The notes below the pieces were generated by a model. It was not told the origin of the DNA, searched no databases, and saw only the letters and a list, made by a program, of their open reading frames with translations. 13,099 nucleotides of DNA, taken from positions 1 to 13,099 of the forward strand of contig JBBRNH010000117.1 in assembly GCA_038230415.1 (NCBI GenBank). The letters run 5' to 3'. This document shows, in pieces, positions 5,553 to 12,282 of this stretch. The position numbers and the translations under genes are program-made. Position 1 is the stretch's first letter. Each line of letters opens with the position of its first letter. Origin of the DNA: JBBRNH01 sp038230415. Its GTDB lineage: Bacteria; Bacteroidota; Bacteroidia; Cytophagales; Spirosomataceae.

Positions 5553-6881
5553 ATGCACGTCTGGAAATTTGGCGGAACCTCGGTCGGACGACCTGAGCGA
5601 ATGCACGCAATTAAGACCCTGATTACCGCCGATCCGGGGCGTAAAATCATTGTGTTGTCGGCTCTGTCTGGCACCACCAACGCCCTGCTTTCGATGGCCG
5701 ATTCGCTGCGAAGCGGCCTAACCGACGAAGCCGCCGAACAGGTCGAACATCTCAAAGCACACTACGATTCGTTTATCCGCGATCTCTATAACACCCCCGA
5801 CAGCCTGGACTCCGGGCGGCAAATTGTGGAGAACGAATTCTCCTTTATCCGGTCGTTGGCGCGCAGCCGCCCCTTTACCGACAAGCAGGAAAAAGAACTC
5901 GTAGCCGAGGGCGAACTGCTCAGTACGCAACTTTTTCAGGCGTATCTGACCGAACAGGGCGAAAACTCGGTGTTGCTGCCCGCGCTCGAATTTATGCGTA
6001 TTGATGCCGATGGCGAACCCGAACTCGACCTCATCGAGCGCAACCTACGCGAGTTGTTAAATGATCAGAACGATAAGCAACTAATTATCACCCAAGGCTT
6101 TATCTGCCGAAATCCGCGTGGCGAAGTGGACAACCTGAAACGGGGCGGCTCTGATTACACGGCCTCGCTCATCGGCGGGGCTATTCGTGCCGATGAGATT
6201 CAGATTTGGACCGACATTGACGGGATGCACAACAACGACCCGCGCATCGTGAAAAAAACGGTGCCGATCCGTGAATTGACCTTTGATGAAGCGGCAGAGT
6301 TAGCCTATTTCGGGGCCAAGATTTTGCACCCGTCCACCATTACCCCGGCCAAGATGCGGGGCGTTCCGGTGCGGCTCAAAAACACGATGGACCCCGACGC
6401 ACCCGGTACGCTCATCGCCGACCGCACCAATAACGACGACGTATTTAAGGCCATTGCCGCCAAAGACAACATCACGGCCCTGTATATTCACTCGACCCGG
6501 ATGCTGAATGCCTACGGGTTTCTGCGCCGGATTTTCGAGATTTTTGAGCGGTTCAAAACCCCGGTTGATATGATTGCTACGTCGGAGGTCTCGGTCTCGG
6601 TCACGATTGATAACACAGCCAACATTAAGGCACTAATGGACGAATTACGGACGTTCTGCGATCTTGAAGAGCCTGATTATGACCAGTGTATCGTGTGTAT
6701 CGTCGGGAATTTCAGTGCCGATAACCCCAACATTGCGGCCAAAGTATTGACTGCCATGACCGACATTCCGATTCGGATGATTAGCTACGGCGGCACCGAA
6801 CACAACATTTCGCTCCTGCTCCACAGCCGCTACAAAGCCGACGCGCTCAACGCCCTCAGTGCAGGATTGTTTGGGTTGTAA
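5553..6881 (+). CDS. lysC: Aspartate kinase (monofunctional, with C-terminal ACT domains)
   Basis: This 442-residue enzyme phosphorylates aspartate to aspartyl-4-phosphate, the first step to Lys, Thr, Met and diaminopimelate. The kinase domain opens with KFGGTSVG (4-11). It continues through RGGSDYTAS (about 197-205), WTDIDGM (219-225, then NNDPRIV) and AKILHPSTITPA. Residues from about 305 to the end form two ACT domains of the regulatory type, with the VSVSVTIDNT strand and the RMISYGGTEHNISLLL segment. Nothing extends beyond them, so there is no homoserine dehydrogenase fusion. ACT domains imply feedback control by an end product; which one cannot be read here. The ATG at 5553 starts the conserved core; the upstream in-frame TTG at 5532 lies in repeat B. 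The symbol lysC is the general one and could be another aspartokinase name in this lineage. Confidence 0.94.
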   Translation: MHVWKFGGTSVGRPERMHAIKTLITADPGRKIIVLSALSGTTNALLSMADSLRSGLTDEAAEQVEHLKAHYDSFIRDLYNTPDSLDSGRQIVENEFSFIRSLARSRPFTDKQEKELVAEGELLSTQLFQAYLTEQGENSVLLPALEFMRIDADGEPELDLIERNLRELLNDQNDKQLIITQGFICRNPRGEVDNLKRGGSDYTASLIGGAIRADEIQIWTDIDGMHNNDPRIVKKTVPIRELTFDEAAELAYFGAKILHPSTITPAKMRGVPVRLKNTMDPDAPGTLIADRTNNDDVFKAIAAKDNITALYIHSTRMLNAYGFLRRIFEIFERFKTPVDMIATSEVSVSVTIDNTANIKALMDELRTFCDLEEPDYDQCIVCIVGNFSADNPNIAAKVLTAMTDIPIRMISYGGTEHNISLLLHSRYKADALNALSAGLFGL

Positions 6882-6885
6882 ATTG

Positions 6886-6955
6886 AGTGGCAAGTGGTTA
6901 GTGGCAAGTCCTGCCGGGCGAAGCACCAACCACTTGCCACTAACCACTTACCACT
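6886..6955. repeat. Intergenic inverted repeat C (AGTGGYW heptads)
   Basis: Arms 6886-6909 and 6932-6955 are complementary at 23 of 24 positions, with a 22-base loop. Each arm is three 7-base units (AGTGGCA, AGTGGTT, AGTGGCA) plus AGT. The left arm starts 4 bases after the aspartate kinase stop. The right arm ends 6 bases before the serS ATG, leaving only an A-run. The strong stem could act as a terminator-like or mRNA-stabilising hairpin. Confidence 0.93.
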
Positions 6956-6961
6956 AAAAAA

Positions 6962-8245
6962 ATGCTCCAACTCCCATACATCCGCGAAAACACCGAAGCC
7001 ACCCTTATCGGCCTTCGCAAGAAACACGTTGCCAACGCCGAAATCGCCGTTGAGCAAGTGCTGACCCTCGACCGGCAACGGCGCGAGACCCAAAACCAGC
7101 TTGACGAAACGCTGGCCCGCGCCAACGCTCTTGCCAGACAAATTGGCGGCCTGATGAAAGCGGGCAACAAGGCCGGGGCTGACCAAGCCAAAGTCGAAAC
7201 CGCCGACCTGAAAATACACTCAAAAACGCTTGAAGAAAACCTTAAATTGCTGGAAATCAGCTTGCAGGATGTATTGGTAACGTTGCCCAACCTGCCCCAC
7301 AGCAGCGTTCCCGAAGGCCGCACCGCCGACGATAACGAAGTTGTTCTGGAATGGGGCGAAAAACCAACACTGCCCGACAACGCCCTGCCCCATTGGGAAA
7401 TCATAAAAAAGCACGGCCCCGACGGTGGGCCGATGATTGATTTTGAATTGGGCGTAAAAATTTCGGGCGCAGGCTTTCCGGTCTATCGTGGCAAAGCGGC
7501 CCGGCTGCAACGCGCCATGATCAACTTTTTTCTCGACGAAGCTATTGCTGCCGGATACGCCGAGGTGCAGCCGCCGATTGTGATTAACGAAGCATCGGGC
7601 TTCGGAACGGGGCAACTGCCTGATAAAGAGGGGCAAATGTATTACGTGACCGAAGATAAACTGTTTCTGATTCCGACCGCCGAGGTGCCGATTACCAATC
7701 TGTACCGCGACGTAATTGTGGCCGAAGACCACCTGCCCATCAAAAACGCGGGATACACGCCCTGTTTTCGGCGCGAAGCCGGTTCGTGGGGCGCACACGT
7801 CCGGGGGCTGAACCGGCTGCATCAGTTTGACAAAGTAGAACTCGTTCGTATCGAAAAACCTGAAAATTCGTATCAGGCATTGGAAGAAATGAGTCGGCAC
7901 GTGCAAGGTCTCCTGCAAAAACTTGACTTGCCATACCGGGTTCTGCGGCTCTGCGCGGGAGACATGAGTTTTACCTCGGCTCTTACATACGATATGGAGG
8001 TTTGGTCGGCGGGGCAGGGACGTTGGTTAGAGGTTAGTTCGGTCTCGAATTTTGAAACATTTCAGGCTAATCGGCTCAAACTGCGGTACAAAGTAGACGG
8101 AAAACCCCAACTCCTTCATACATTAAACGGCTCGGCATTGGCACTGCCACGTATTTTAGCCGCGATTCTTGAAAACAACCAGACTCAACAGGGTATTAAT
8201 ATCCCGAAAGTATTGATTCCGTATTGCGGCTTTGCCGTGATTTAG
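6962..8245 (+). CDS. serS: Seryl-tRNA synthetase
   Basis: This 427-residue class II aminoacyl-tRNA synthetase charges tRNA-Ser (and tRNA-Sec where present) with serine in the cytoplasm. Residues about 27-105 form the long antiparallel coiled coil that grips the tRNA variable arm. The catalytic domain carries TAEVPITNLYRD (about 238-249). Motif 2 has FRRE at 269-272 followed by GSWG and RLHQFDKVE. Motif 3 is NGSALALPR at 389-397. The length and all motifs are those of a normal bacterial SerRS. The ATG at 6962 begins the standard opening MLQLPYIREN and is preceded by an A-run rather than a Shine-Dalgarno sequence. Inverted repeats C and D flank the gene closely on both sides. Confidence 0.97.
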   Translation: MLQLPYIRENTEATLIGLRKKHVANAEIAVEQVLTLDRQRRETQNQLDETLARANALARQIGGLMKAGNKAGADQAKVETADLKIHSKTLEENLKLLEISLQDVLVTLPNLPHSSVPEGRTADDNEVVLEWGEKPTLPDNALPHWEIIKKHGPDGGPMIDFELGVKISGAGFPVYRGKAARLQRAMINFFLDEAIAAGYAEVQPPIVINEASGFGTGQLPDKEGQMYYVTEDKLFLIPTAEVPITNLYRDVIVAEDHLPIKNAGYTPCFRREAGSWGAHVRGLNRLHQFDKVELVRIEKPENSYQALEEMSRHVQGLLQKLDLPYRVLRLCAGDMSFTSALTYDMEVWSAGQGRWLEVSSVSNFETFQANRLKLRYKVDGKPQLLHTLNGSALALPRILAAILENNQTQQGINIPKVLIPYCGFAVI

Positions 8246-8250
8246 CAAAT

Positions 8251-8352
8251 AATAGAATGCGGATGACGCAGACTTAAAGGGATTTGCGTGGACTGGTCTT
8301 CAAAAGAAAATCTGCGTGAATCTTTTTTAGTCTGCGTCATCCGTGTTCTATT
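8251..8352. repeat. Intergenic inverted repeat D (GGATGACGCAGAC type)
   Basis: Arms 8251-8274 and 8329-8352 match in inverted orientation at 22 of 24 positions (core GGATGACGCAGACT with AGTCTGCGTCATCC). Inner segments (GATTTGCGTGGA at 8281-8292 and TCTGCGTGAATC at 8311-8322) also pair imperfectly, so the whole 102 bases can fold into one long hairpin. It starts 5 bases after the serS stop and ends 17 bases before the next promoter box. Unlike the other repeats here it lacks the 7-base period, and its sequence looks like a repeat dispersed in Bacteroidota genomes (recalled, not searched). Confidence 0.88.
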
Positions 8353-8369
8353 GTTCCTTTCTAAAATCA

Positions 8370-8377
8370 TATATTTG
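8370..8377 (+). promoter_or_regulatory. -7 promoter box for the dehydrogenase small subunit
   Basis: TATATTTG is an exact TAnnTTTG match 52 bases before the ATG at 8430. It follows repeat D directly. The -33 position shows no clear TTTG (an ATTG overlaps the end of repeat D at 8350-8353, with a short 16-base spacer). Confidence 0.45.
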
Positions 8378-8429
8378 TTTCCTTGTTTTTCGTTTTGACC
8401 TAACAACGTTTTTACCCCCTTCTACTAAA

Positions 8430-9068
8430 ATGAACAGACGCGATGCCCTGATGCGGGTCGCAACGATGGTTGGCGCAACGGTTGCGCTGCCCGCCTTTGC
8501 CGACTCGCTCGAAGCCACTGCCCGCCTGCGCGACCTGACCGGAAAGCCGGTTTTGTTCTCTCTTGACCAGGATGCAACGGTAGCCGAACTGGCCGATACC
8601 ATTATCCCGACAACCGGAACGCCCGGTGCAAAAGCCGCTAAAGTCAATGAGATCATTGACGTAGTTTTGAAAGACTGCTACAAAGCCGACGATCAGCAAC
8701 GGTTCTTAGACGGTCTGACGCAGACCAACAAACTCAGTCAGGATGCCTACGGTAAGGCTTTTGTGCAGCTCGCCCCTGCCGAGCGGATCGAGATTGTGAA
8801 AAAGCTGGAAGCCGAAGCAAAACAACAGAAAGCGGATATGAAAGCCGCCCAAAGTGCCGCGCAAACCGGCTCAGGGCAGCAGGATGTGCAACTGCCAACG
8901 GCGAAAAAGCAATTCACACCGTTTTTCACGATGCTGAAAGACCTGACACTGATGGGCTATTTTACCTCTGAAATCGGTTGCACGCAGGCATTAGAATACG
9001 TGGCTGTTCCGGGGCGGTATGACGGTTGTGTACCGTTGAAACCGGGTCAAAAAGCATGGGCCCTGTAA
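8430..9068 (+). CDS. Gluconate 2-dehydrogenase subunit 3 family protein
   Basis: This 212-residue protein resembles the small subunit (subunit 3) of membrane-associated sugar dehydrogenases. Marks are an early LADTIIPTTGTPGAKAA region (about residues 53-69), and a C-terminal half with FFTMLKDLTLMGYFTSEIGC and a G-R-Y-D-G-C-V-P ending. The N-terminus MNRRDALMRVATMVGATVALPAFA has the twin-arginine plus hydrophobic layout of a Tat-like signal, so the protein is probably exported. Residues about 125-165 are a Lys/Gln/Ala-rich linker. In characterised relatives (gluconate 2-dehydrogenase; LacC of the Caulobacter lactose 3-dehydrogenase) the small subunit is needed for export or activity of the FAD subunit, which here is the next gene. 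The ATG at 8430 starts the signal; codons upstream to 8343 lie over the promoter. Confidence 0.85.
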   Translation: MNRRDALMRVATMVGATVALPAFADSLEATARLRDLTGKPVLFSLDQDATVAELADTIIPTTGTPGAKAAKVNEIIDVVLKDCYKADDQQRFLDGLTQTNKLSQDAYGKAFVQLAPAERIEIVKKLEAEAKQQKADMKAAQSAAQTGSGQQDVQLPTAKKQFTPFFTMLKDLTLMGYFTSEIGCTQALEYVAVPGRYDGCVPLKPGQKAWAL

Positions 9069-9070
9069 AT

Positions 9071-9156
9071 CAGTTTGTGGTTTGTGGTTCGTAGTTGCTC
9101 CCAATTGTTGACAACAGAGAAGCCACCACAAACCACGAACTCACAAACTACGAACT
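9071..9156. repeat. Intergenic inverted repeat E (GTTTGTG heptads)
   Basis: The left arm (9072-9096) reads as GTTTGTG, GTTTGTG, GTTCGTA. The right arm (9123-9156) reads on the complement as GTTCGTA, GTTTGTG, GTTCGTG, GTTTGTG. Between them is the palindrome TGTTGACAACA (9106-9116). The arms match each other better than any GTGGYWA-type locus. The right arm ends about 7 bases before the GMC oxidoreductase ATG. Confidence 0.8.
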
Positions 9157-9163
9157 CAAAAAG

Positions 9164-10885
9164 ATGAACTTAAACATAGACGCTAAAGCCCAGATGACCT
9201 ACGACGCGATTGTTGTTGGGTCGGGTATATCGGGCGGGTGGGCCGCCAAAGAACTGACCCAGAAAGGGTTGAAAGTTATTATGCTGGAGCGGGGCCGCGA
9301 TGTGAAGCACATCGAAGGCTACCCAACCGCCACCAACAGCCCCTGGGAACTGCCCCACCGGGGCCGCGTGACCACAATGGCCGCCGAAGAATATTGGGCC
9401 AATATGCGAACCGGCTACACGGCCAATGAAGAACACCGCCACTTTTTCGAGAACGATAAAGAAAACCCGTACCTCGAAAAACCAGGCCGCAAAGTGGACT
9501 GGATTCGGGGCTACCACGTCGGCGGACGGTCGTTGATGTGGGGGCGGCAAAGCTACCGCTGGAACGAAGAAGACTTCATGGCAAATGCTAAAGAGGGTAT
9601 CGGCGTTGACTGGCCCATTCGGTATAAAGATATTGCCCCCTGGTATGACTACGCCGAGCGGTTTGCCGGGATTTCTGGCTCGAAAGACGGCCTGAGCGTA
9701 TTGCCCGACGGTCAGTATCTGCCACCGATGGACATGAACTGTGTGGAAAAAGAAGTGAAAGCCCGCGTCGAAAAATCATTCGGTGCGCGAAAAATCACGA
9801 TTGGCCGCACGGCTCACCTCACCAAACCATCGCAACTGCATTATAACTTAGGCCGGGCGGCCTGCCAGTTCCGCAATGCCTGTATGCGGGGTTGCCCGTA
9901 TGGGGGTTATTTCAGCACACAGTCGGCCACGTTACCGGCGGCTGTGGCAACGGGTAGGCTCACGCTCCGCCCCGATTCGATTGTGTCTGAAGTGCTGTAC
10001 GACGACAAAAAAGGTCGCGCAACGGGTGTACGGGTGATTGATCAGAACACCAAAGAAGTACGCGAGTACTTCGCCAAAGTCATTTTCCTGAACGCATCGT
10101 CCTTTGCCAGTACCTCAATTCTGATGAACTCAAAGTCGGCGCGGTTTCCCAATGGTATGGGTAACGACTCTGACCAATTGGGCCGCAACATCATGGATCA
10201 CCACCTTGCCGTTGGAGCCTCCGGCGACTGGGAGGGCATGGAAGATCAGTACTACTACGGTCGCCGGGCCAACGGCATTTACGTGCCGCGCTACCGCAAC
10301 TGGGCCGGTGACAAACGCGACTACCTGCGGGGCTTCGGCTACCAGGGCGGAGCCGGTCGGGGCGGTTGGGGCCGGGGTAACGGACAAGACGGTTTCGGTG
10401 CCGATTTCAAAGACAGCCTGACCAAGCCCGGCCCCTGGAACATCGGTATGGGTGGCTTTGGCGAGATGCTGCCCGACCCCAATAACCGCATGACTCTCAG
10501 CGACCAAAAAGACAAATGGGGTTTGCCCGTGATTTTGTTCGATGCGGCCTACGGAGAAAATGAGCGGAAGATGCGGAAAGACATGATGAACGATGCCGCC
10601 GAAATGCTCGAAGCAGCCGGAGCCAAAAACGTCCGTTCGTACAACGACACGAATAAAAACCCCGGCATTGGTATCCACGAAATGGGAACCGCCCGGATGG
10701 GTCTTGACCCCAAAACGTCGGTGCTGAACAAGAACAATCAGGTTCATGCCGTGAAAAACGTGTTTAATACCGACGGAGCCTGCATGACATCGGCCTCGTG
10801 CGTAAACCCATCGCTGACCTACATGGCCCTCACGGCGCGGGCAGCCAACTTTGCGGTGCAGGAGTTGAAGAAAGGTAATTTGTAA
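9164..10885 (+). CDS. GMC-family FAD-dependent oxidoreductase (sugar dehydrogenase large subunit)
   Basis: The protein has 573 residues. The FAD-binding Rossmann motif VVGSGISGG is at 17-25, with LERGRD about 25 residues later. A Cys cluster (C234, C240, C244 in ACQFRNACMRGC) and a Gly-rich loop (about 389-412) lie mid-protein. The GMC_oxred_C domain ends with GIHEMGTARMG, N-T-D-G and SCVNPSLTYMALTARA, which hold the His and Asn expected at the active site. Such enzymes oxidise sugars or alcohols and pass electrons to a cytochrome or quinone; relatives paired with a subunit 3 include gluconate 2-dehydrogenase and 3-keto-sugar-forming dehydrogenases. The substrate is unknown. No signal peptide is visible, so export together with the Tat-bearing upstream subunit is likely. 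No cytochrome subunit gene follows. The ATG at 9164 is used; M11 is an alternative start. Confidence 0.9.
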   Translation: MNLNIDAKAQMTYDAIVVGSGISGGWAAKELTQKGLKVIMLERGRDVKHIEGYPTATNSPWELPHRGRVTTMAAEEYWANMRTGYTANEEHRHFFENDKENPYLEKPGRKVDWIRGYHVGGRSLMWGRQSYRWNEEDFMANAKEGIGVDWPIRYKDIAPWYDYAERFAGISGSKDGLSVLPDGQYLPPMDMNCVEKEVKARVEKSFGARKITIGRTAHLTKPSQLHYNLGRAACQFRNACMRGCPYGGYFSTQSATLPAAVATGRLTLRPDSIVSEVLYDDKKGRATGVRVIDQNTKEVREYFAKVIFLNASSFASTSILMNSKSARFPNGMGNDSDQLGRNIMDHHLAVGASGDWEGMEDQYYYGRRANGIYVPRYRNWAGDKRDYLRGFGYQGGAGRGGWGRGNGQDGFGADFKDSLTKPGPWNIGMGGFGEMLPDPNNRMTLSDQKDKWGLPVILFDAAYGENERKMRKDMMNDAAEMLEAAGAKNVRSYNDTNKNPGIGIHEMGTARMGLDPKTSVLNKNNQVHAVKNVFNTDGACMTSASCVNPSLTYMALTARAANFAVQELKKGNL

Positions 10886-10892
10886 GAAATAA

Positions 10893-10970
10893 GGAGTTTG
10901 TACTTCGGGGTTCGTGGTTCCTAATCGGTTGACAACCGGGGAGTTGCGAACCCCGAATTTTGTGGATTCG
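10893..10970. repeat. Intergenic inverted repeat F with central GGTTGACAACC
   Basis: A perfect 11-base stem, TTCGGGGTTCG (10904-10914) with CGAACCCCGAA (10947-10957), encloses the palindrome CGGTTGACAACCG (10926-10938). The left side shows 7-base spacing (GTTTGTA, CTTCGGG, GTTCGTG, GTTCCTA). The core GTTGACAAC is shared with repeat E. It begins 8 bases after the GMC stop and could act as its first transcript-end hairpin, though no T-run follows. Confidence 0.8.
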
Positions 10971-11030
10971 GGTACATTCATAGGATTTCCTACACCCGTT
11001 AGCAAGACACACCTACCGTGTCAGACAACA

Positions 11031-11069
11031 AAAATCCCGGCGAACGTAGCCTACGTTCGCCGGGATTTT
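11031..11069. terminator. Bidirectional Rho-independent terminator
   Basis: A perfect 18-base stem, AAAATCCCGGCGAACGTA (11031-11048) with its complement at 11052-11069, has a 3-base loop. It lies between convergent genes: the GMC oxidoreductase ends at 10885 and rplI ends at 11089. On the minus strand it is followed by TTTTTGTTGT, so it is strongest for the ribosomal operon. On the plus strand the TTTT forms the base of the stem. Confidence 0.92.
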
Positions 11070-11088
11070 AAACGGGTAATCAGGGGTA

Positions 11089-11529
11089 TTACTCGCTGAT
11101 TACCTCAAATTTTACCTTGTGTTTCACGTCTTTGTGCAGGTCAATGATGGCCTCATACGTGCCGATCTCTTTGATGTCGTCAACCGAGATTTTCTTCCGG
11201 TCAATTTCAAAGCCCTTCGTATGCAATGCTTCGGCAATCTGGGTGTTGGTTACGCGGCCAAAAATGCGCCCGCTTTCGCCGGCTTTAGCCGCAATGGTCA
11301 GCACCATGTCGCCAATGCCTTCGGCAATCAAGAGCGCGTCGTTTTTGACTTTATCGGCTTTGTGGGCCGCCTGTCGGGTGTTCTCGGCCACTACTTTGCG
11401 GGCCGATTCGGTTGCCAGCGTCGCAAATCCCTGCGGAATGAGGTAGTTGCGGCCATACCCTGGTTTCACGGCTACGATGTCGTTTTTATAGCCCAGCCCG
11501 GCGATGTCAGTTTTGAGAATGATTTCCAT
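11089..11529 (-). CDS. rplI: 50S ribosomal protein L9
   Basis: At 146 residues it has the normal L9 layout. The N-terminal RNA-binding domain carries the signature GYGRNYLIPQGFA (about 24-36). A long connecting helix rich in Ala, Lys and Asp spans about 40-75, and the C-terminal domain begins around IAAKAGESGRIFGRVT. L9 binds 23S rRNA near the L1 stalk and helps maintain the reading frame. It is the last gene of rpsF-rpsR-rplI, and the bidirectional terminator follows 19 bases after its stop. The gap to rpsR is unusually long for this operon (83 bases) because inverted repeat G fills it. Confidence 0.97.
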   Translation of the reverse strand: MEIILKTDIAGLGYKNDIVAVKPGYGRNYLIPQGFATLATESARKVVAENTRQAAHKADKVKNDALLIAEGIGDMVLTIAAKAGESGRIFGRVTNTQIAEALHTKGFEIDRKKISVDDIKEIGTYEAIIDLHKDVKHKVKFEVISE

Positions 11530-11532
11530 TTG

Positions 11533-11612
11533 TTAGTGGTTAGTGGTCAGTGGCAAGTGGTTAGTTAGTAGCTGCTCAACAACTATTCACCAATCACTTG
11601 CCATTTGCCACT
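11533..11612. repeat. Inverted repeat G inside the ribosomal operon (AGTGGYW heptads)
   Basis: The left arm (plus strand from 11533) is five 7-base units: TTAGTGG, TTAGTGG, TCAGTGG, CAAGTGG, TTAGTTA. The right arm (11588-11612), read on the complement, is AGTGGCA, AATGGCA, AGTGATT, GGTGAAT. The repeat starts directly after the rpsR stop and ends 3 bases before the rplI ATG (in the minus direction). It must therefore be transcribed within the operon mRNA and could fold between the two coding regions. Confidence 0.88.
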
Positions 11613-11867
11613 CTATTTGAGTGAATCGCCGACATACGGCAGGATGGCAAGGTGACGGGCGCGTTTGACAGCCTGGGCTACTTTACGCTGAAATTTCAGG
11701 CTGGTTCCGGTAATCCGGCGGGGCAGTATTTTTCCCTGCTCGTTGAGCAGTTTCATTAAAAAATTGGGGTCTTTGTAATCAATGTACTTGATGCCCGATT
11801 TCTTGAAGCGGCAGTATTTTTTCCGTCCTTCGCTGCTGTTGCTGATTGATTCGTTTTGTAAGCTCAT
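11613..11867 (-). CDS. rpsR: 30S ribosomal protein S18
   Basis: This 84-residue protein carries the S18 core KILPRRITGTSLKFQRKVAQ followed by AVKRARHLAILPYV, and a basic segment KKYCRFKKSGIKYIDYKD before it. S18 sits on the 30S platform as a partner of S6, whose gene lies 12 bases upstream. The N-terminal Ser/Asn-rich tail (about residues 1-13) is variable in the family. A single Cys (C19) is present, so the protein looks like a zinc-free form. The ATG at 11867 is followed by MSLQNESISN. Inverted repeat G abuts its stop. Confidence 0.96.
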   Translation of the reverse strand: MSLQNESISNSSEGRKKYCRFKKSGIKYIDYKDPNFLMKLLNEQGKILPRRITGTSLKFQRKVAQAVKRARHLAILPYVGDSLK

Positions 11868-11879
11868 CGTGATGGGGTT

Positions 11880-12239
11880 TTAGGCGGGGGTTTCGGTTTT
11901 TTTGCCAACTAATCCGTTCCGTTTCCGGTCGTTGTAGGAGATAGCGTGCTTGTCGAGAACCGTGGTCAAATACCGCATCACGCGCTCGTCCCGGCGAAAT
12001 TCGATGTCGAGCGTGTTGACAATCGTTCCGGGGGCTTTAAATTCAAACAGAAAATAATAGCCCGTGTTCTTGCGCTGAATCGGATAAGCCAGCTTTCGCA
12101 GACCCATGTTCTCTTCGTGAACAAATTCCGCACCGTTGTCGGTCAGCACTTTGCGGAATTTCTCGACGGCATCCTTCATCTGTTGATCAGATAAAACGGG
12201 AGTGAGAATGAATACCGTCTCGTATTGGTTAGAATACAT
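11880..12239 (-). CDS. rpsF: 30S ribosomal protein S6
   Basis: At 119 residues it opens with NQYETVFILTPVLSDQQ and carries the S6 segments NMGLRKLAYPIQRKNTGYYFLFEF (core LAYPIQ) and EFRRDERVMRYLTTVLDKHA. S6 has a ferredoxin-like fold and binds S18 on the 30S platform. The C-terminus is a short basic tail (NDRKRNGLVGKKTETPA). It is the first gene of the operon; rpsR follows after 12 bases with no ssb or priB in between, unlike the E. coli and B. subtilis arrangements. A TACCTTTG promoter box lies 27 bases upstream of its ATG. Confidence 0.97.
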   Translation of the reverse strand: MYSNQYETVFILTPVLSDQQMKDAVEKFRKVLTDNGAEFVHEENMGLRKLAYPIQRKNTGYYFLFEFKAPGTIVNTLDIEFRRDERVMRYLTTVLDKHAISYNDRKRNGLVGKKTETPA

Positions 12240-12266
12240 TTAAGTAATTGATTTAAAATTAGGGCG

Positions 12267-12274
12267 CAAAGGTA
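12267..12274 (-). promoter_or_regulatory. -7 promoter box of the rpsF-rpsR-rplI operon
   Basis: On the minus strand, TACCTTTG is an exact TAnnTTTG match 27 bases before the rpsF ATG. The expected -33 TTTG is missing: that position (12294-12297) lies within the left arm of inverted repeat H, which begins only 8 bases upstream of the box. Confidence 0.75.
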
Positions 12275-12282
12275 CGCTTTTT

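Noticed and set aside
7220..7918. 232-codon minus-strand open frame opposite serS
   Set aside because: It is antisense to SerRS motifs, has no credible family features and no promoter; a shadow frame.
10324..10402. Gly-rich stretch of the GMC oxidoreductase as an unusual insertion
   Set aside because: As I recall, similar Gly-rich loops occur in other Bacteroidota members of this family, so it is not distinctive here.
10130..11005. 291-codon minus-strand open frame opposite the GMC oxidoreductase
   Set aside because: It lies antisense to a clearly conserved enzyme and its translation is rich in Gly, Val and His with no recognisable domain; it is a shadow of the codon use of the real gene.
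10978..11022. Small palindromes (TAGGATTTCCTA and GACAC...GTGTC) before the bidirectional terminator
   Set aside because: The stems are only five bases with no T-run and no match to the other repeats; expected by chance.
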